Below are positions 44,652 to 53,969 of a DNA stretch of 64,000 nucleotides, piece by piece (position 1 is the stretch's first letter; each line of letters starts with the position of its first letter). The notes beneath the pieces were generated by a model, which had not been told where the DNA came from, searched no databases, and saw nothing but the letters and a program-made list of their open reading frames with translations. The DNA is from Leptospira_B sp964571605 (GTDB lineage: Bacteria; Spirochaetota; Leptospiria; Leptospirales; Leptospiraceae): contig CAZNCS010000002.1 in assembly GCA_964571605.1 (NCBI GenBank), positions 3,144 to 67,143 of the forward strand, in the 5' to 3' direction. The position numbers and the translations under genes were made by a program.

Positions 44652-47600
44652 ATGAATACGATCCAAATTTCAAAACGAACGATTCTTGCGACTCTCGCAA
44701 TTTCTTTTGCTCTGAGCGGATGTAGCGGAGAGAAAAAAGGCAGTCTGGGAGAAGCGTTATTTTCTTCTTTAGGAATTGCTACCGATAGCGGCGGAACGAT
44801 GCCGACCAGCGCTTCTTTGACTCCTTATAAAGACACCGATGAACCGGCTGCGCTTCCTGTGGATTTCGGAACTGCCGGGCCCCAAGCATTATTAAATTTG
44901 GCCGCCTTGGACCAAGTGGATCGTTATAAAAGTTTGGAAATTGTTTTTTCCGAACCGATGACACAGAATACTGTCAACGGTGATTTTGTCTTAAAAGAAA
45001 AAGCAGGAGCTGCTTTGCCAGGACCTGCAGTAGAAAAGGGCGGATCTTTTTATTGGAAGTCCGGAGGAAGATTGATCTTCGATCCGTACAAAGAATTAAA
45101 ACCAAATACCACCTACCAACTCAAATTGACAGGCGCTTCTCAAGGATTAGAAGGCGGAGTTCTGCAAGATTATACTGTAGAGTTCACTACCGAACCGGAT
45201 TATTTGGTCTCGGCATCCTTAAACGGTACTGCGGTAGGACCGGCCAATAATCTAAAAGACTTAACGTACGCGGATGCGACTCCAGGCACTCTGGCTCTCA
45301 ATTTAAATGCAAGTTTTAGCGCTCCTATCAGCGGACCGAATCCGATCCAAACCATCAAATTAAAACATAATGGTTCGAGTGCCGAACATGTGATTTGCAG
45401 TTCTCCTTGTGATATGACAGTTCCTTTAGCGTCTAGTTTAAATCTGAATTCTTTCAGTGGAGCGAAGGCAGGTTTAAAACCGAACCAAGGTGGAAACGCA
45501 TATATTTTTCAAATCACAACCGCGAATGGAAAAACGTTCCAAAGAGCTTTCGGATTCAATTACGGAAAAGTAAATACGACTCCGTATAATTTGATTGCGA
45601 ATGCGGCGGCCACTATTGTGGACCAAACCCAAGCTCTTAAATTATTCGCTCAAATTCTGGAAAGATTTACTAAGAACGATTATAAAATTTCAGGAAAAAC
45701 TTTTTCAGATTTTTCTAATAATCCAAAACAAACCGCAAAAAGAACCAGCTATTGTATCGATTATTATACGACAGGCGGATCTGCGATCAATTATATCCGC
45801 AGTTTCGGAGATGCAAACGATCCTGATTTCGGGGACGGATATTGCGGAGGAGCAGGTGTTAACCCGGGAGCTTTTGTTGGGAACGGATGTTTTCTGGGAT
45901 GTTCCGACTTTGATATGGATGTTTATATCACCGGTGTGAGTATTCCTCCTACTACCGCAGGAAACCCCACCATTTCTGCCAGTTTATATGTGAACGGCAC
46001 AAATAATCTGGGTGTCGATATCAGCGGCAGAAAAGCGATTATTAACCTTGCGATTATTGCTCGGAACCGTAATGCAATCGGAATCGGTTTAGTAGGAAGC
46101 GGAAGTAAATTTTATTTCACTACGATTGCGGAAGTAAATTTAAGCTATGCCACCGATCCGAGGTTAGCACAGGCAAAATCCAATCTAACAGTAGATACGA
46201 ATGGAGATTTTAATATATTGATTAAAACTCCATACACTGTGGCTGCTCTTCCTACAAACACTACGGCGGATAATTTTTACACCAAACCTTGGTCCGACTT
46301 TTTAAGAATTCGGAACAATAACGGCGACTTGGACGAAGTCGATTACATAGATTCTACTTCTTGGGCTGCGGATCTTCTTTCTTCTGTGACTGCATCTATT
46401 GCAAACGGAATGGTGCCTGCATTAAAACCGGCTATCACTCAGTCTATGCTCAAAGATGTGGTACAAAAAGTTTCTCCGAACGCGTTAAACGCAGTCGTAC
46501 AATCTCTGGCAAATCCTGGATTGGATGTAACTTTACCCGATTATTTGCCGGCTCCTCTGAACAATTTTCCGCTTTCTTTGAAACTGAAATTTCAAACGGA
46601 CGTGGTTCCTACTCTCTCTGGAGTTAATAAAGGTTTGGTGGGATCTGCTTCTGCGGCTTTGGTTGCCAAAAATCCGCTGGTCAATACCGACCCGAATTAC
46701 CACGGGCATCTGCTATCTACAGGATTTGTTAGCACAAGACCGATTCCTGCAGCGGATCCTTTGACTAAAACATTTCCATTTGCAAGTAGTAATGCAAATC
46801 CGGGATTATTGCTGACTCTTACTGCGGATACTGTGACCCAAGCGGCCTACAGCCTTTGGCAAAATGGTGCTTTAAATCTTCGCATCAATAAAACTTTTAT
46901 CGATACGATTACCGCATATGCGGGTGCGGATCCTCTTTTCCAATTGACCCAAGAGTTGGTCAAAGTGGGAACTCTATTGAATATTCTCGCTCCAGGCAGA
47001 CAAAGTTTGGTAGGACTCAATCCTTCCGATCCGACAAAGTTGATCCAGAATGTAAAATCAACGGATGATGTAGACATAGATGTTTATGCCATCCATGCTC
47101 CGAATGGAGAATTTAAATTCGGTGGTACGAATGCTCTACCGACTCTTACCGTAAATTTCACGGATTTGGAACTGAGGATTTATGGAAGAAGACCTAACGG
47201 TACTCAAATCGGATATCCTACTTTAAGTTCGGTTACTTGTTCTTCGGCTTCCGCGGATAATACTGCTACTTCTTGTAGATATTTATTGAATACGGTGAGA
47301 GTGAGTCTGAGAGGGGATGGTTCCTTTAATTTCATCACCTTCTCGAATCCGGATCCGGTCAATAAACCTCAATACAATAATTTGAATGCATTGAGTCTCG
47401 TGATCCGTAAGGACGAGGCAAGTATGTCTTATACTATGGATATTTTGGAAGGAAATACTTATAATCCGTTCGGATTGGATCCAAAAGGAATTTTCCAAGT
47501 AGTGGATCCTTTGATTCGCTCATTGATTATTCCTTTGGTGAATAACGTGTTAAGACAGGTGCCTCTGCCTAGTTCCTTGAACGTAGCGTCTATCACCAAT

Positions 47601-47762
47601 TCTACGAGCGGAGCGGTGTGTAATTTACAAGCCACTACGGATAAACTGAAACTGATCACGATTCCTATTCCGAATACTGAACCGTATCCGTATCTGTTCG
47701 GAGGACTCCAATTCCAAGGAGCTGCCGCCACCAATCCGGGTTCCGTGGTCCAATGTCCATAA
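44652..47762 (+). CDS. Big_5 domain giant lipoprotein, second of three
   Basis: A 1036-residue lipoprotein with leader ending ALSGC. Residues about 85-180 are an SbsA-type Ig-like (Big_5) domain: SLEIVFSEPMTQNTVNGDFV and LIFDPYKELKPNTTYQLKLTG. The middle (about 365-560) is variable, with paired Cys. From about 590 to the end the sequence is conserved with the next gene (LPDYLPAPLNNFPLSLKLK, ADTVTQAAYSLWQNGALNL, STDDVDIDVYAIHAP). The segment QAAYSLWQNGALNL recalls bacterial TULIP/BPI-like lipid-binding proteins. That part is inference. It is a paralogue of the downstream gene. Confidence 0.72.
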   Translation: MNTIQISKRTILATLAISFALSGCSGEKKGSLGEALFSSLGIATDSGGTMPTSASLTPYKDTDEPAALPVDFGTAGPQALLNLAALDQVDRYKSLEIVFSEPMTQNTVNGDFVLKEKAGAALPGPAVEKGGSFYWKSGGRLIFDPYKELKPNTTYQLKLTGASQGLEGGVLQDYTVEFTTEPDYLVSASLNGTAVGPANNLKDLTYADATPGTLALNLNASFSAPISGPNPIQTIKLKHNGSSAEHVICSSPCDMTVPLASSLNLNSFSGAKAGLKPNQGGNAYIFQITTANGKTFQRAFGFNYGKVNTTPYNLIANAAATIVDQTQALKLFAQILERFTKNDYKISGKTFSDFSNNPKQTAKRTSYCIDYYTTGGSAINYIRSFGDANDPDFGDGYCGGAGVNPGAFVGNGCFLGCSDFDMDVYITGVSIPPTTAGNPTISASLYVNGTNNLGVDISGRKAIINLAIIARNRNAIGIGLVGSGSKFYFTTIAEVNLSYATDPRLAQAKSNLTVDTNGDFNILIKTPYTVAALPTNTTADNFYTKPWSDFLRIRNNNGDLDEVDYIDSTSWAADLLSSVTASIANGMVPALKPAITQSMLKDVVQKVSPNALNAVVQSLANPGLDVTLPDYLPAPLNNFPLSLKLKFQTDVVPTLSGVNKGLVGSASAALVAKNPLVNTDPNYHGHLLSTGFVSTRPIPAADPLTKTFPFASSNANPGLLLTLTADTVTQAAYSLWQNGALNLRINKTFIDTITAYAGADPLFQLTQELVKVGTLLNILAPGRQSLVGLNPSDPTKLIQNVKSTDDVDIDVYAIHAPNGEFKFGGTNALPTLTVNFTDLELRIYGRRPNGTQIGYPTLSSVTCSSASADNTATSCRYLLNTVRVSLRGDGSFNFITFSNPDPVNKPQYNNLNALSLVIRKDEASMSYTMDILEGNTYNPFGLDPKGIFQVVDPLIRSLIIPLVNNVLRQVPLPSSLNVASITNSTSGAVCNLQATTDKLKLITIPIPNTEPYPYLFGGLQFQGAAATNPGSVVQCP

Positions 47763-48014
47763 TGCCATTATAAAAAGTGTATAGAATCGGGAGATAGAAG
47801 AAGGAAAGTATATAAAGAAAGAAGAATAGACCAAAACCGCCCAAAGAGTTTTCTCCGAAAATTGAAAATAAACTCTTAAAGGTATTTGCTCCTTCGGATT
47901 CGGTCCGGAAGGAGAGAATGCCTGAGGCTGATAGGGGATTTCGAATTTGATTCGAAAATTCCCCAGGCCGGCCGACTAGCGAATGCAATATGCGACTAGA
48001 AAGCGGAGAAAAAA

Positions 48015-51000
48015 ATGGCGATGGGATTGGGTGAAACTAGAAGAATAGAACGGGAATGGACTCTCACAATCGGTGTCTGTTTAACTGCTCTAACTGTATT
48101 TGCGGGTTGTAGTGGAGCTGAAAAAGGGGGAGGTCTTTTAGATTCTCTTCTAACATCTCTCGGAGTTCCTCTGGATTCGGGGGGAAACATACCCGGAACT
48201 TCCAATAATATTAATTATAAAGAGACGGATACTCCCGCAACATTACCCGTTGATTTCGGAACATCGGGGCCCCAAGCAATTCTAAACCTTGCTAGTTTAA
48301 ACCAAGTCGATCGATACAAAAGTTTGGAAATCGTATTTTCCGAACCGATGAAAACGGATACTGTAAACGCTGATTTTGTACTCAAAGAACAGAATGGAAC
48401 TGCTTTGCCAGGCCCTGCTGGAAAAAAAGGCGGAACGTTTTATTGGAAATCCGGAGGCAGATTGATTTTCGATCCGTTCCGAGAATTAAAAGCTAATACA
48501 ATATATACACTTACCCTAACCTCCGCTCCCCAAGGATTGGAAGGCGGTAATCTAAATCCTTATACCGTTAGTTTTACCACAGAAGCGGATTATTTCATCG
48601 GTATGACTTTGAATGGAACCGCAATCGGTCCGGGAAATACACAAAAAGATTTAACCTTTGCAGATGCTAGTCCCGGCTCGATCGCGATGAATTTGAATGC
48701 AAGTTTTACGAATCCGATCAACCCAAACCAAATCCAGTCGGTCAAACTCACTCATATGGGCTCTACTGCCGAGCAGATACTATGTTCCGGTACTTGCGAT
48801 ATGACGGTACCTCTCGCAGCAACATTAAATCTGAATTCTTTTAGCGGAGCAAAAGCGGGGTTAAAACCTTACCAAGGTGGAAACGCATATGAATTCCAAA
48901 TTCAAACAGTGGATGGAAAAACATTTCGAAGATCTTTCGGATTCAATTACGGAAAAGTAAATACCACTCCGTATGCTCTGATAACGAATGCTTCTGCGGC
49001 GATATTCGACGAGGCCCAGACTCTAAAATTATTTGCGAATATTTTAGAAAGATTCGCTCACGCGGATTTTAAAATAAATACTAAAACATTTAACGATTTT
49101 TCGGGAAATCCGAAAACAACAGATATTACGCCTCTGCGGGATCCGGATGGAAACGGAAATTTTTCGGATAGAAGATGTATCGATTATTGGTCAATCAGCG
49201 CCAATGACTTCCCGATTTCTATAAACTATATTAAAACGTACGGAGATATGATCGGTCAGTATGGGAACGGATACTGCGGAGTGGCCGGAAATACGGGAGC
49301 TTTCAATATCGTTGCCAGTTTCCTCGGGAATCTTCCTATGTGGTTGGACGTATACATCAATAATATAGTCGTTCCTCCTTTGGCTCCGGACAATACGACG
49401 AACATTACAGATTCTATTTACGTCCAAGCTGACGGAGTGTTGGGAATCGATCTAAATGGAAAAAGATCCGTGATCGATCTTACTACAACCGGTTATTCCC
49501 ATGATTGTACGGGCCTGGCTTGCCTACTGGGAAACGACGATACGTATGCATTTTCTACTACGGCGACACTCAATCCAAATTCTCCGTATACTTCGCGTTT
49601 GGCGAGAGCGAAAGCAATATCTACGTTCGATTCTTCCGGGAACATTTCCGTTGCGATTAAAACCCCTTTTACACCCAATGATGCGATAACGGGGAATTTC
49701 TATGTAAGTCCTTGGTGGCAGAATTTGAATGTTGCCGGCGTAAATTTACTCGCAGCAACGGACACTCTGGGTTCTTGGTTATCTCCGATTACGGAAAGTG
49801 TCGCGAATAATGCTGTTCCACAGGCGACTCCTTATATCACACAAGGTATGTTGAAGGATATCGTAGAAAGGGTTTCTGTGGCCGCGATGAATGCGGTTCT
49901 CGTTTCACTGAATAATCCAGGATTGGATATTACGCTTCCGGATTATTTACCGGCGCCTCTGAACAATTTTCCTCTTTCTCTCAAACTGATGGCGCAAAAT
50001 GACGCGGTGGTAAAATCCGATGGAACGAATAAAGGGATTCTTACATCCGCAAGTGTGTCCTTGGTTGCCAAGAATCCGCTCGCGAATTCCGATCCGAAAT
50101 ACCATGGTCATTTATTATCCAGCGGTTTTGTGAGCACAAGACCGATTGCTGCCGGAACGGCGATGACAAAAACGTATCCTTTCTCCAAGAGTAATACCAA
50201 TCCAGGGTTATTGCTAAGTCTGAACGCGGATACTGTAACCCAGGCCGCTTACAGTTTATGGCAGAACGGGGCTTTGAATCTTACGATTAATAAACAATTC
50301 ATCAATCAGATCAAAGCATATGCAGGTTCCGATCCACTTTTCGAATTGACCCAAGAGTTAGTGAAAGTTGGAACCTTATTGAATATACTTGCGCCGGGCC
50401 GTTCTACGTTGATCGGACTTCGGCCGACCGATCCGACACAACTTGTTCCTAATGTAAATTCCACGGACGATGTGGATATAGACGTTTACGCGATCCATGC
50501 TCCGAATGGAGAATTTAAATTTGGCGGAACCAATACTTTACCGGTACTCGTGGTCAATTTTACGGACTTGGAACTTAGGATTTACGGAAGAAGACCTCCG
50601 GGAACGGACGTGAGTAACACTTCTACTGCAGTTCCTTGTAGTAGTAGTGTTGCAGATTCCAGTCCTCTTTCCTGTCGTTATCTTTTGAATACGGTAAGGG
50701 TGAGTATAAAAGGGGATGGTTCGTTTAATTTTATACCGTTCGTGAATCCTGATCCTGTAAACAAACCCCAATACAATAATCTAAACGCGTTGAGTTTGAT
50801 CATCCGGAAGGACGCAGCTAGTATGTCGTATACATTGGATATTTTAGAAGGAACCCAATTCAATCCGTTTGGTTTGGATCCGAAGGGTATTTTCCAAATT
50901 GTGGATCCTCTGATTCGTTCCTTGATAATTCCTCTAGTGAATAATGTTTTGCGTCAGGTTCCTCTGCCGAACTCTTTGAGTCTGGATGCGATTACCAATT

Positions 51001-51161
51001 CGGGAAGCGGAGCAAAATGTAATCTGCAATCTACCACGGACAAACTTAAATTGATAACGATTCCGATTCCGAATACAGAACCGTATCCGTATTTATTCGG
51101 AGGTCTTCAATTCCAGGGAAGTTTTGCGGGAAGCCCCGGAGGAACCATCAATTGTCCTTAA
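48015..51161 (+). CDS. Big_5 domain giant lipoprotein, third of three
   Basis: A 1048-residue lipoprotein, paralogue of the preceding gene. The leader ends LTVFAGC; upstream GCGGAG precedes the ATG at 48015 (ATG 48021 is possible). It has the same plan: Big_5 Ig-like domain (SLEIVFSEPMKTDTVNADFV, LIFDPFRELKANTIYTL), a variable middle and a strongly conserved C-terminal half (LPDYLPAPLNNFPLSLKLM, LNADTVTQAAYSLWQNGALNL, SYTLDILEGTQFNPFGLDPKG). The gap from the second gene is 252 bases, so it may have its own promoter. It is likely an outer-membrane-linked lipoprotein. Confidence 0.72.
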   Translation: MAMGLGETRRIEREWTLTIGVCLTALTVFAGCSGAEKGGGLLDSLLTSLGVPLDSGGNIPGTSNNINYKETDTPATLPVDFGTSGPQAILNLASLNQVDRYKSLEIVFSEPMKTDTVNADFVLKEQNGTALPGPAGKKGGTFYWKSGGRLIFDPFRELKANTIYTLTLTSAPQGLEGGNLNPYTVSFTTEADYFIGMTLNGTAIGPGNTQKDLTFADASPGSIAMNLNASFTNPINPNQIQSVKLTHMGSTAEQILCSGTCDMTVPLAATLNLNSFSGAKAGLKPYQGGNAYEFQIQTVDGKTFRRSFGFNYGKVNTTPYALITNASAAIFDEAQTLKLFANILERFAHADFKINTKTFNDFSGNPKTTDITPLRDPDGNGNFSDRRCIDYWSISANDFPISINYIKTYGDMIGQYGNGYCGVAGNTGAFNIVASFLGNLPMWLDVYINNIVVPPLAPDNTTNITDSIYVQADGVLGIDLNGKRSVIDLTTTGYSHDCTGLACLLGNDDTYAFSTTATLNPNSPYTSRLARAKAISTFDSSGNISVAIKTPFTPNDAITGNFYVSPWWQNLNVAGVNLLAATDTLGSWLSPITESVANNAVPQATPYITQGMLKDIVERVSVAAMNAVLVSLNNPGLDITLPDYLPAPLNNFPLSLKLMAQNDAVVKSDGTNKGILTSASVSLVAKNPLANSDPKYHGHLLSSGFVSTRPIAAGTAMTKTYPFSKSNTNPGLLLSLNADTVTQAAYSLWQNGALNLTINKQFINQIKAYAGSDPLFELTQELVKVGTLLNILAPGRSTLIGLRPTDPTQLVPNVNSTDDVDIDVYAIHAPNGEFKFGGTNTLPVLVVNFTDLELRIYGRRPPGTDVSNTSTAVPCSSSVADSSPLSCRYLLNTVRVSIKGDGSFNFIPFVNPDPVNKPQYNNLNALSLIIRKDAASMSYTLDILEGTQFNPFGLDPKGIFQIVDPLIRSLIIPLVNNVLRQVPLPNSLSLDAITNSGSGAKCNLQSTTDKLKLITIPIPNTEPYPYLFGGLQFQGSFAGSPGGTINCP

Positions 51162-51490
51162 ACAATTGGAACGAATAGAATGGATTTTCTATAGAAGTCG
51201 GATTCTTCCGCGATTTTGATTTCGGAAAATTCTTTTGTAGGAGTTCCAACACAAAGGGCACCCCCGCCCTGCATTGGGAATGGGGGGAGTGGTTCGTGGG
51301 AGAGAGCGGTGATTTTTCTCTATCAGAAAATGCAATCTTCGTCAACCGATTTTGTGACTAAGAAACTGCGTGTAGGAACTATGACTTATTCACATATAAG
51401 AAGAATAGAATAGAATGTACTTAAAAAAAAAGAGGTCGTGAATAACGGCCTCTTTTGAAATCGAAATTCTTTTATTGGAAAATGTATTTC
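51162..51490. other. Intergenic region with dispersed repeats
   Basis: About 330 bases holding TTTTGTAGGAGTTCCAAC (51233-51250), a C-rich/G-rich inverted stretch (CACCCCCGCC near 51259, TGGGGGGAGTG near 51281) and the TGTAGGAACTATGA element at 51371-51395. The terminator of the minus-strand FecR gene closes it. No gene is seen. Confidence 0.55.
51423..51456 (-). terminator. Terminator of the FecR/porin operon
   Basis: On the minus strand, GAGGCCGT and ACGACCTC pair (one mismatch) around a 5-base loop, followed by a run of eight T. It is 35 bases past the FecR stop. On the plus strand the other end is TCTTTT, so it may work both ways. Confidence 0.78.
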
Positions 51491-52228
51491 TTAAATTTTT
51501 CCGCCTCCATAAGTCTCATCGCTTGGAACGGAGGATTCTTCCGGAGTCCAACCTTGAGGCGTATGGCAGGAAAGGCAATTTTTGAGAGAAATATTTTTCT
51601 TCATTAGATCTTTGAATGGAGGTAATGCCTTAAATTTCACGATCAAACCATCGTAGGAACTTCTTTTTGGCTCGGAACTATCTCCTGGATAATAGCCCCC
51701 GTTTCCTTTTTCTTGTAGAGTACCTTCTTTCGGATCTCCTGTGCCTGTAACTGCGACTTTTCCTTCGCAGGTGCAGAAGGACGAGTCTTTGGATTTGGCA
51801 TCATGGAATGCGGAGAAAGAAGTTCCTCTTACACCGGCTGTAGAGGTCGGAGTAAAAACTTCGAATTTTTTACCTTTTAAGTTTAGTATTTTAAACCAAG
51901 CAAAACCGCTTAGTACTTCCAATTTTCCGTCTTTTGAATCGTTGTAAAGAGTTGTAAGTTTGAGTTTCGTATTCGGAAGGACTTTAAATTCGGATCCTTT
52001 ATACAATAAGGTAATTTTCGAACCGTTGCCGGTGGAAATCACGTCTCCTTCTCCGACTTTATCTCCTTGTTTAAGGGTGATCCAGGCGCCTTTGGCTAAT
52101 TTTTGGACCTGAACTTTGCCCGTTAAAAAAGAAACGACCGATTCTTTGTCCTGATTCTCTTGGCTGATTAACACCAAAGAACATAAGGTTAAAGCTAAAC
52201 TTAACACCATTGATATTTTTAGTTTCAT
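51491..52228 (-). CDS. FecR-domain protein with C-terminal CxxCH heme motif
   Basis: A 245-residue exported protein. The leader spans residues 1-22. Residues about 35-160 form a FecR-type domain: VQKLAKGAWITLKQGDKVGEGDVISTG, LLYKGSEFKVLPNTKLKL and the VFTPTSTAGVRGTSF motif. A CTCEGKVAV turn follows. The C-terminal NCLSCHTPQGWTP has a CxxCH motif that could bind c-type heme covalently. FecR domains otherwise sense iron-transport receptors or act as ligand-binding modules. It lies 11 bases after the outer-membrane barrel gene and is co-transcribed with it. Confidence 0.72.
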   Translation of the reverse strand: MKLKISMVLSLALTLCSLVLISQENQDKESVVSFLTGKVQVQKLAKGAWITLKQGDKVGEGDVISTGNGSKITLLYKGSEFKVLPNTKLKLTTLYNDSKDGKLEVLSGFAWFKILNLKGKKFEVFTPTSTAGVRGTSFSAFHDAKSKDSSFCTCEGKVAVTGTGDPKEGTLQEKGNGGYYPGDSSEPKRSSYDGLIVKFKALPPFKDLMKKNISLKNCLSCHTPQGWTPEESSVPSDETYGGGKI

Positions 52229-52239
52229 AAACTTCTCCG

Positions 52240-53688
52240 TTAAAATTCCACTGTAGTCCAGACGGTAAGTTCTTTTCCTAGATGACCGTAGGAAGAAATT
52301 CCGTTATTAGTTGCCGTTCCTTGGAATTGTTGCAAATACTCCGCTTTTGTTCTTTCGTTTCCCGATTGGTCCACATAAGAATTTTCTTTTCCACCGTCAG
52401 CGTCTCTATTCCTAGTTTCAGTATATCCCATAGAAATACGTAATGTTTCCGTAATAATCCATTCTGCAAAAATCGAGGTCCTTCTAAACGAGGATTGTGC
52501 GGAATATCCGGATGAATTCAGGGCAGGGCCATAATTTGTTCCTCTCGGATCCCAATACGCGGATTCTGGAACACCGGGAAGAATTTGATGGATCTGCGAC
52601 CGGTTGGCCGCGAGTACTCCGTTTTGTCCGGTTCCACCTTCTATTCTTCCCACGACTCTAAAATTCTCCCAACCCAAAGATAACCAGGCATATGCCGCGC
52701 TTCCAATGGAATCTAATCCTGGAGTTAAAGGATAGGTAGTCGTCTGAGAAAAATCTCTGACCTCTCCGCCTTTTTGTTTTCTCCATACGTAACCTAGTCC
52801 AAAGTTAATAATTTTTTTACGATCAAAATTGGCTTCGACGGCATAGGAGTCACTTTGTAGGGAACGAACTTCTTTTCTGAGTATCGTTGCGGGGTTATTA
52901 TCCGTCGCGAGACAGTTTGAACCTTCTCTGCATTCCGCACTTGTGGACCCGGAAAAATTAGAATTTCGGTAAAAAAGATGGAGGCCTATGCGATTATCAT
53001 CTCCGATTTTTGGTTCGTAAGAAAGACGGGAAGATACATCAAAACCGAAAGAGTCCGCACCTTGACTTTGTCTGTAACCTTCTCCATTTGAAAGAATTAC
53101 CTGAGCGGATATTGTATCCCATTTTGCGTTTCCGCCTAACCCAATATCGGCGGGAGCAGGTGCAAAACCCAGACTTTCTAAAGGACCTTTATCCACGTAT
53201 CTCCATCTCCAATAATTTTTCCATTGGGTATAGGTATGAGGTAATTCCTGCATCCCGAATGTAAGAGAATATTCTCCTAAATTGGTTTCCCAGGTTTTGC
53301 GAATCAAGGCCCTGCGAATGCCTAACAGATACGGGTTAGACTTTGTTCCACCATCTGTTTTGGTATCCGCACTTATTTGGCTACTTCGTAATAATTCTCC
53401 CCAGAGTTCCATACTGACTCCGGTTTCTTTCCATTCCTTATTGATCGTAAGAAGTGTCCAAGGGGTCGAAAAACCGGTTTCGTCGTTTGGGTATCTACTG
53501 GACAATCCAGAGCCTCCATCCGTCATTCTTTGGCCGTAAGAAGGAGACAGAATTCCCCCGATTTTCAAACCATAGAACCCATCGGGCTCATCCTTTTTAG
53601 TAGTCACGATATCTTCCGCATATAAGCTACCGGATAAAATAAGAATACAATGAGCGGCGACGCGTGGAATCCATTTCCAAATTTTCAA
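52240..53688 (-). CDS. Outer-membrane beta-barrel protein
   Basis: A 482-residue protein with a cleavable signal ending SLYA. The mature part is rich in alternating aromatic strands (LTINKEWKETGVSMELWGEL, LGEYSLTFGMQEL, RISMGYTETRNRDADGG) and ends VWTTVEF with a terminal Phe, the signature of outer-membrane barrels. Short Gly/Asn/Ser loops lie between strands. Substrate unknown. It is the first gene of a two-gene operon with the FecR-heme protein. Confidence 0.75.
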   Translation of the reverse strand: MKIWKWIPRVAAHCILILSGSLYAEDIVTTKKDEPDGFYGLKIGGILSPSYGQRMTDGGSGLSSRYPNDETGFSTPWTLLTINKEWKETGVSMELWGELLRSSQISADTKTDGGTKSNPYLLGIRRALIRKTWETNLGEYSLTFGMQELPHTYTQWKNYWRWRYVDKGPLESLGFAPAPADIGLGGNAKWDTISAQVILSNGEGYRQSQGADSFGFDVSSRLSYEPKIGDDNRIGLHLFYRNSNFSGSTSAECREGSNCLATDNNPATILRKEVRSLQSDSYAVEANFDRKKIINFGLGYVWRKQKGGEVRDFSQTTTYPLTPGLDSIGSAAYAWLSLGWENFRVVGRIEGGTGQNGVLAANRSQIHQILPGVPESAYWDPRGTNYGPALNSSGYSAQSSFRRTSIFAEWIITETLRISMGYTETRNRDADGGKENSYVDQSGNERTKAEYLQQFQGTATNNGISSYGHLGKELTVWTTVEF

Positions 53689-53969
53689 GAACAGACCTCC
53701 TTGAGATCCTTCCCGCTTCAGGCAGAAAGAAAAAATTTCGCATAGCTAAACCTATCCATTCCCTCTTGTCTACCAGACTTTCCCTTAAAAGTAGGGTCTA
53801 TTCGATTTCCTGATTCTTAAGGAATACTGGAATGGACGATACTTTGGCAGGAATCAGGAAGAAAAAACCGAATCGACAGTTCTACAGAATCGGATTCACT
53901 GGTGGGGGCAAGAAGGCGGACCGCCGTATGGTTTCGCTAAGGCGGTCCGATCTATTCTTTCGGTAAATT
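53689..53969. other. Divergent control region between barrel gene and LytS-like kinase
   Basis: About 280 bases containing the promoters of the two divergent units. The only clear structure is the 9-bp inverted repeat at 53918-53950, close to the kinase start. Confidence 0.45.
53918..53950 (+). promoter_or_regulatory. Inverted repeat close to the LytS-like start
   Basis: CGGACCGCC (53918-53926) and GGCGGTCCG (53942-53950) form a perfect 9-bp stem with a 15-base loop. It ends 19 bases before the ATG, so it may be an operator or a leader hairpin that affects translation. Confidence 0.45.
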
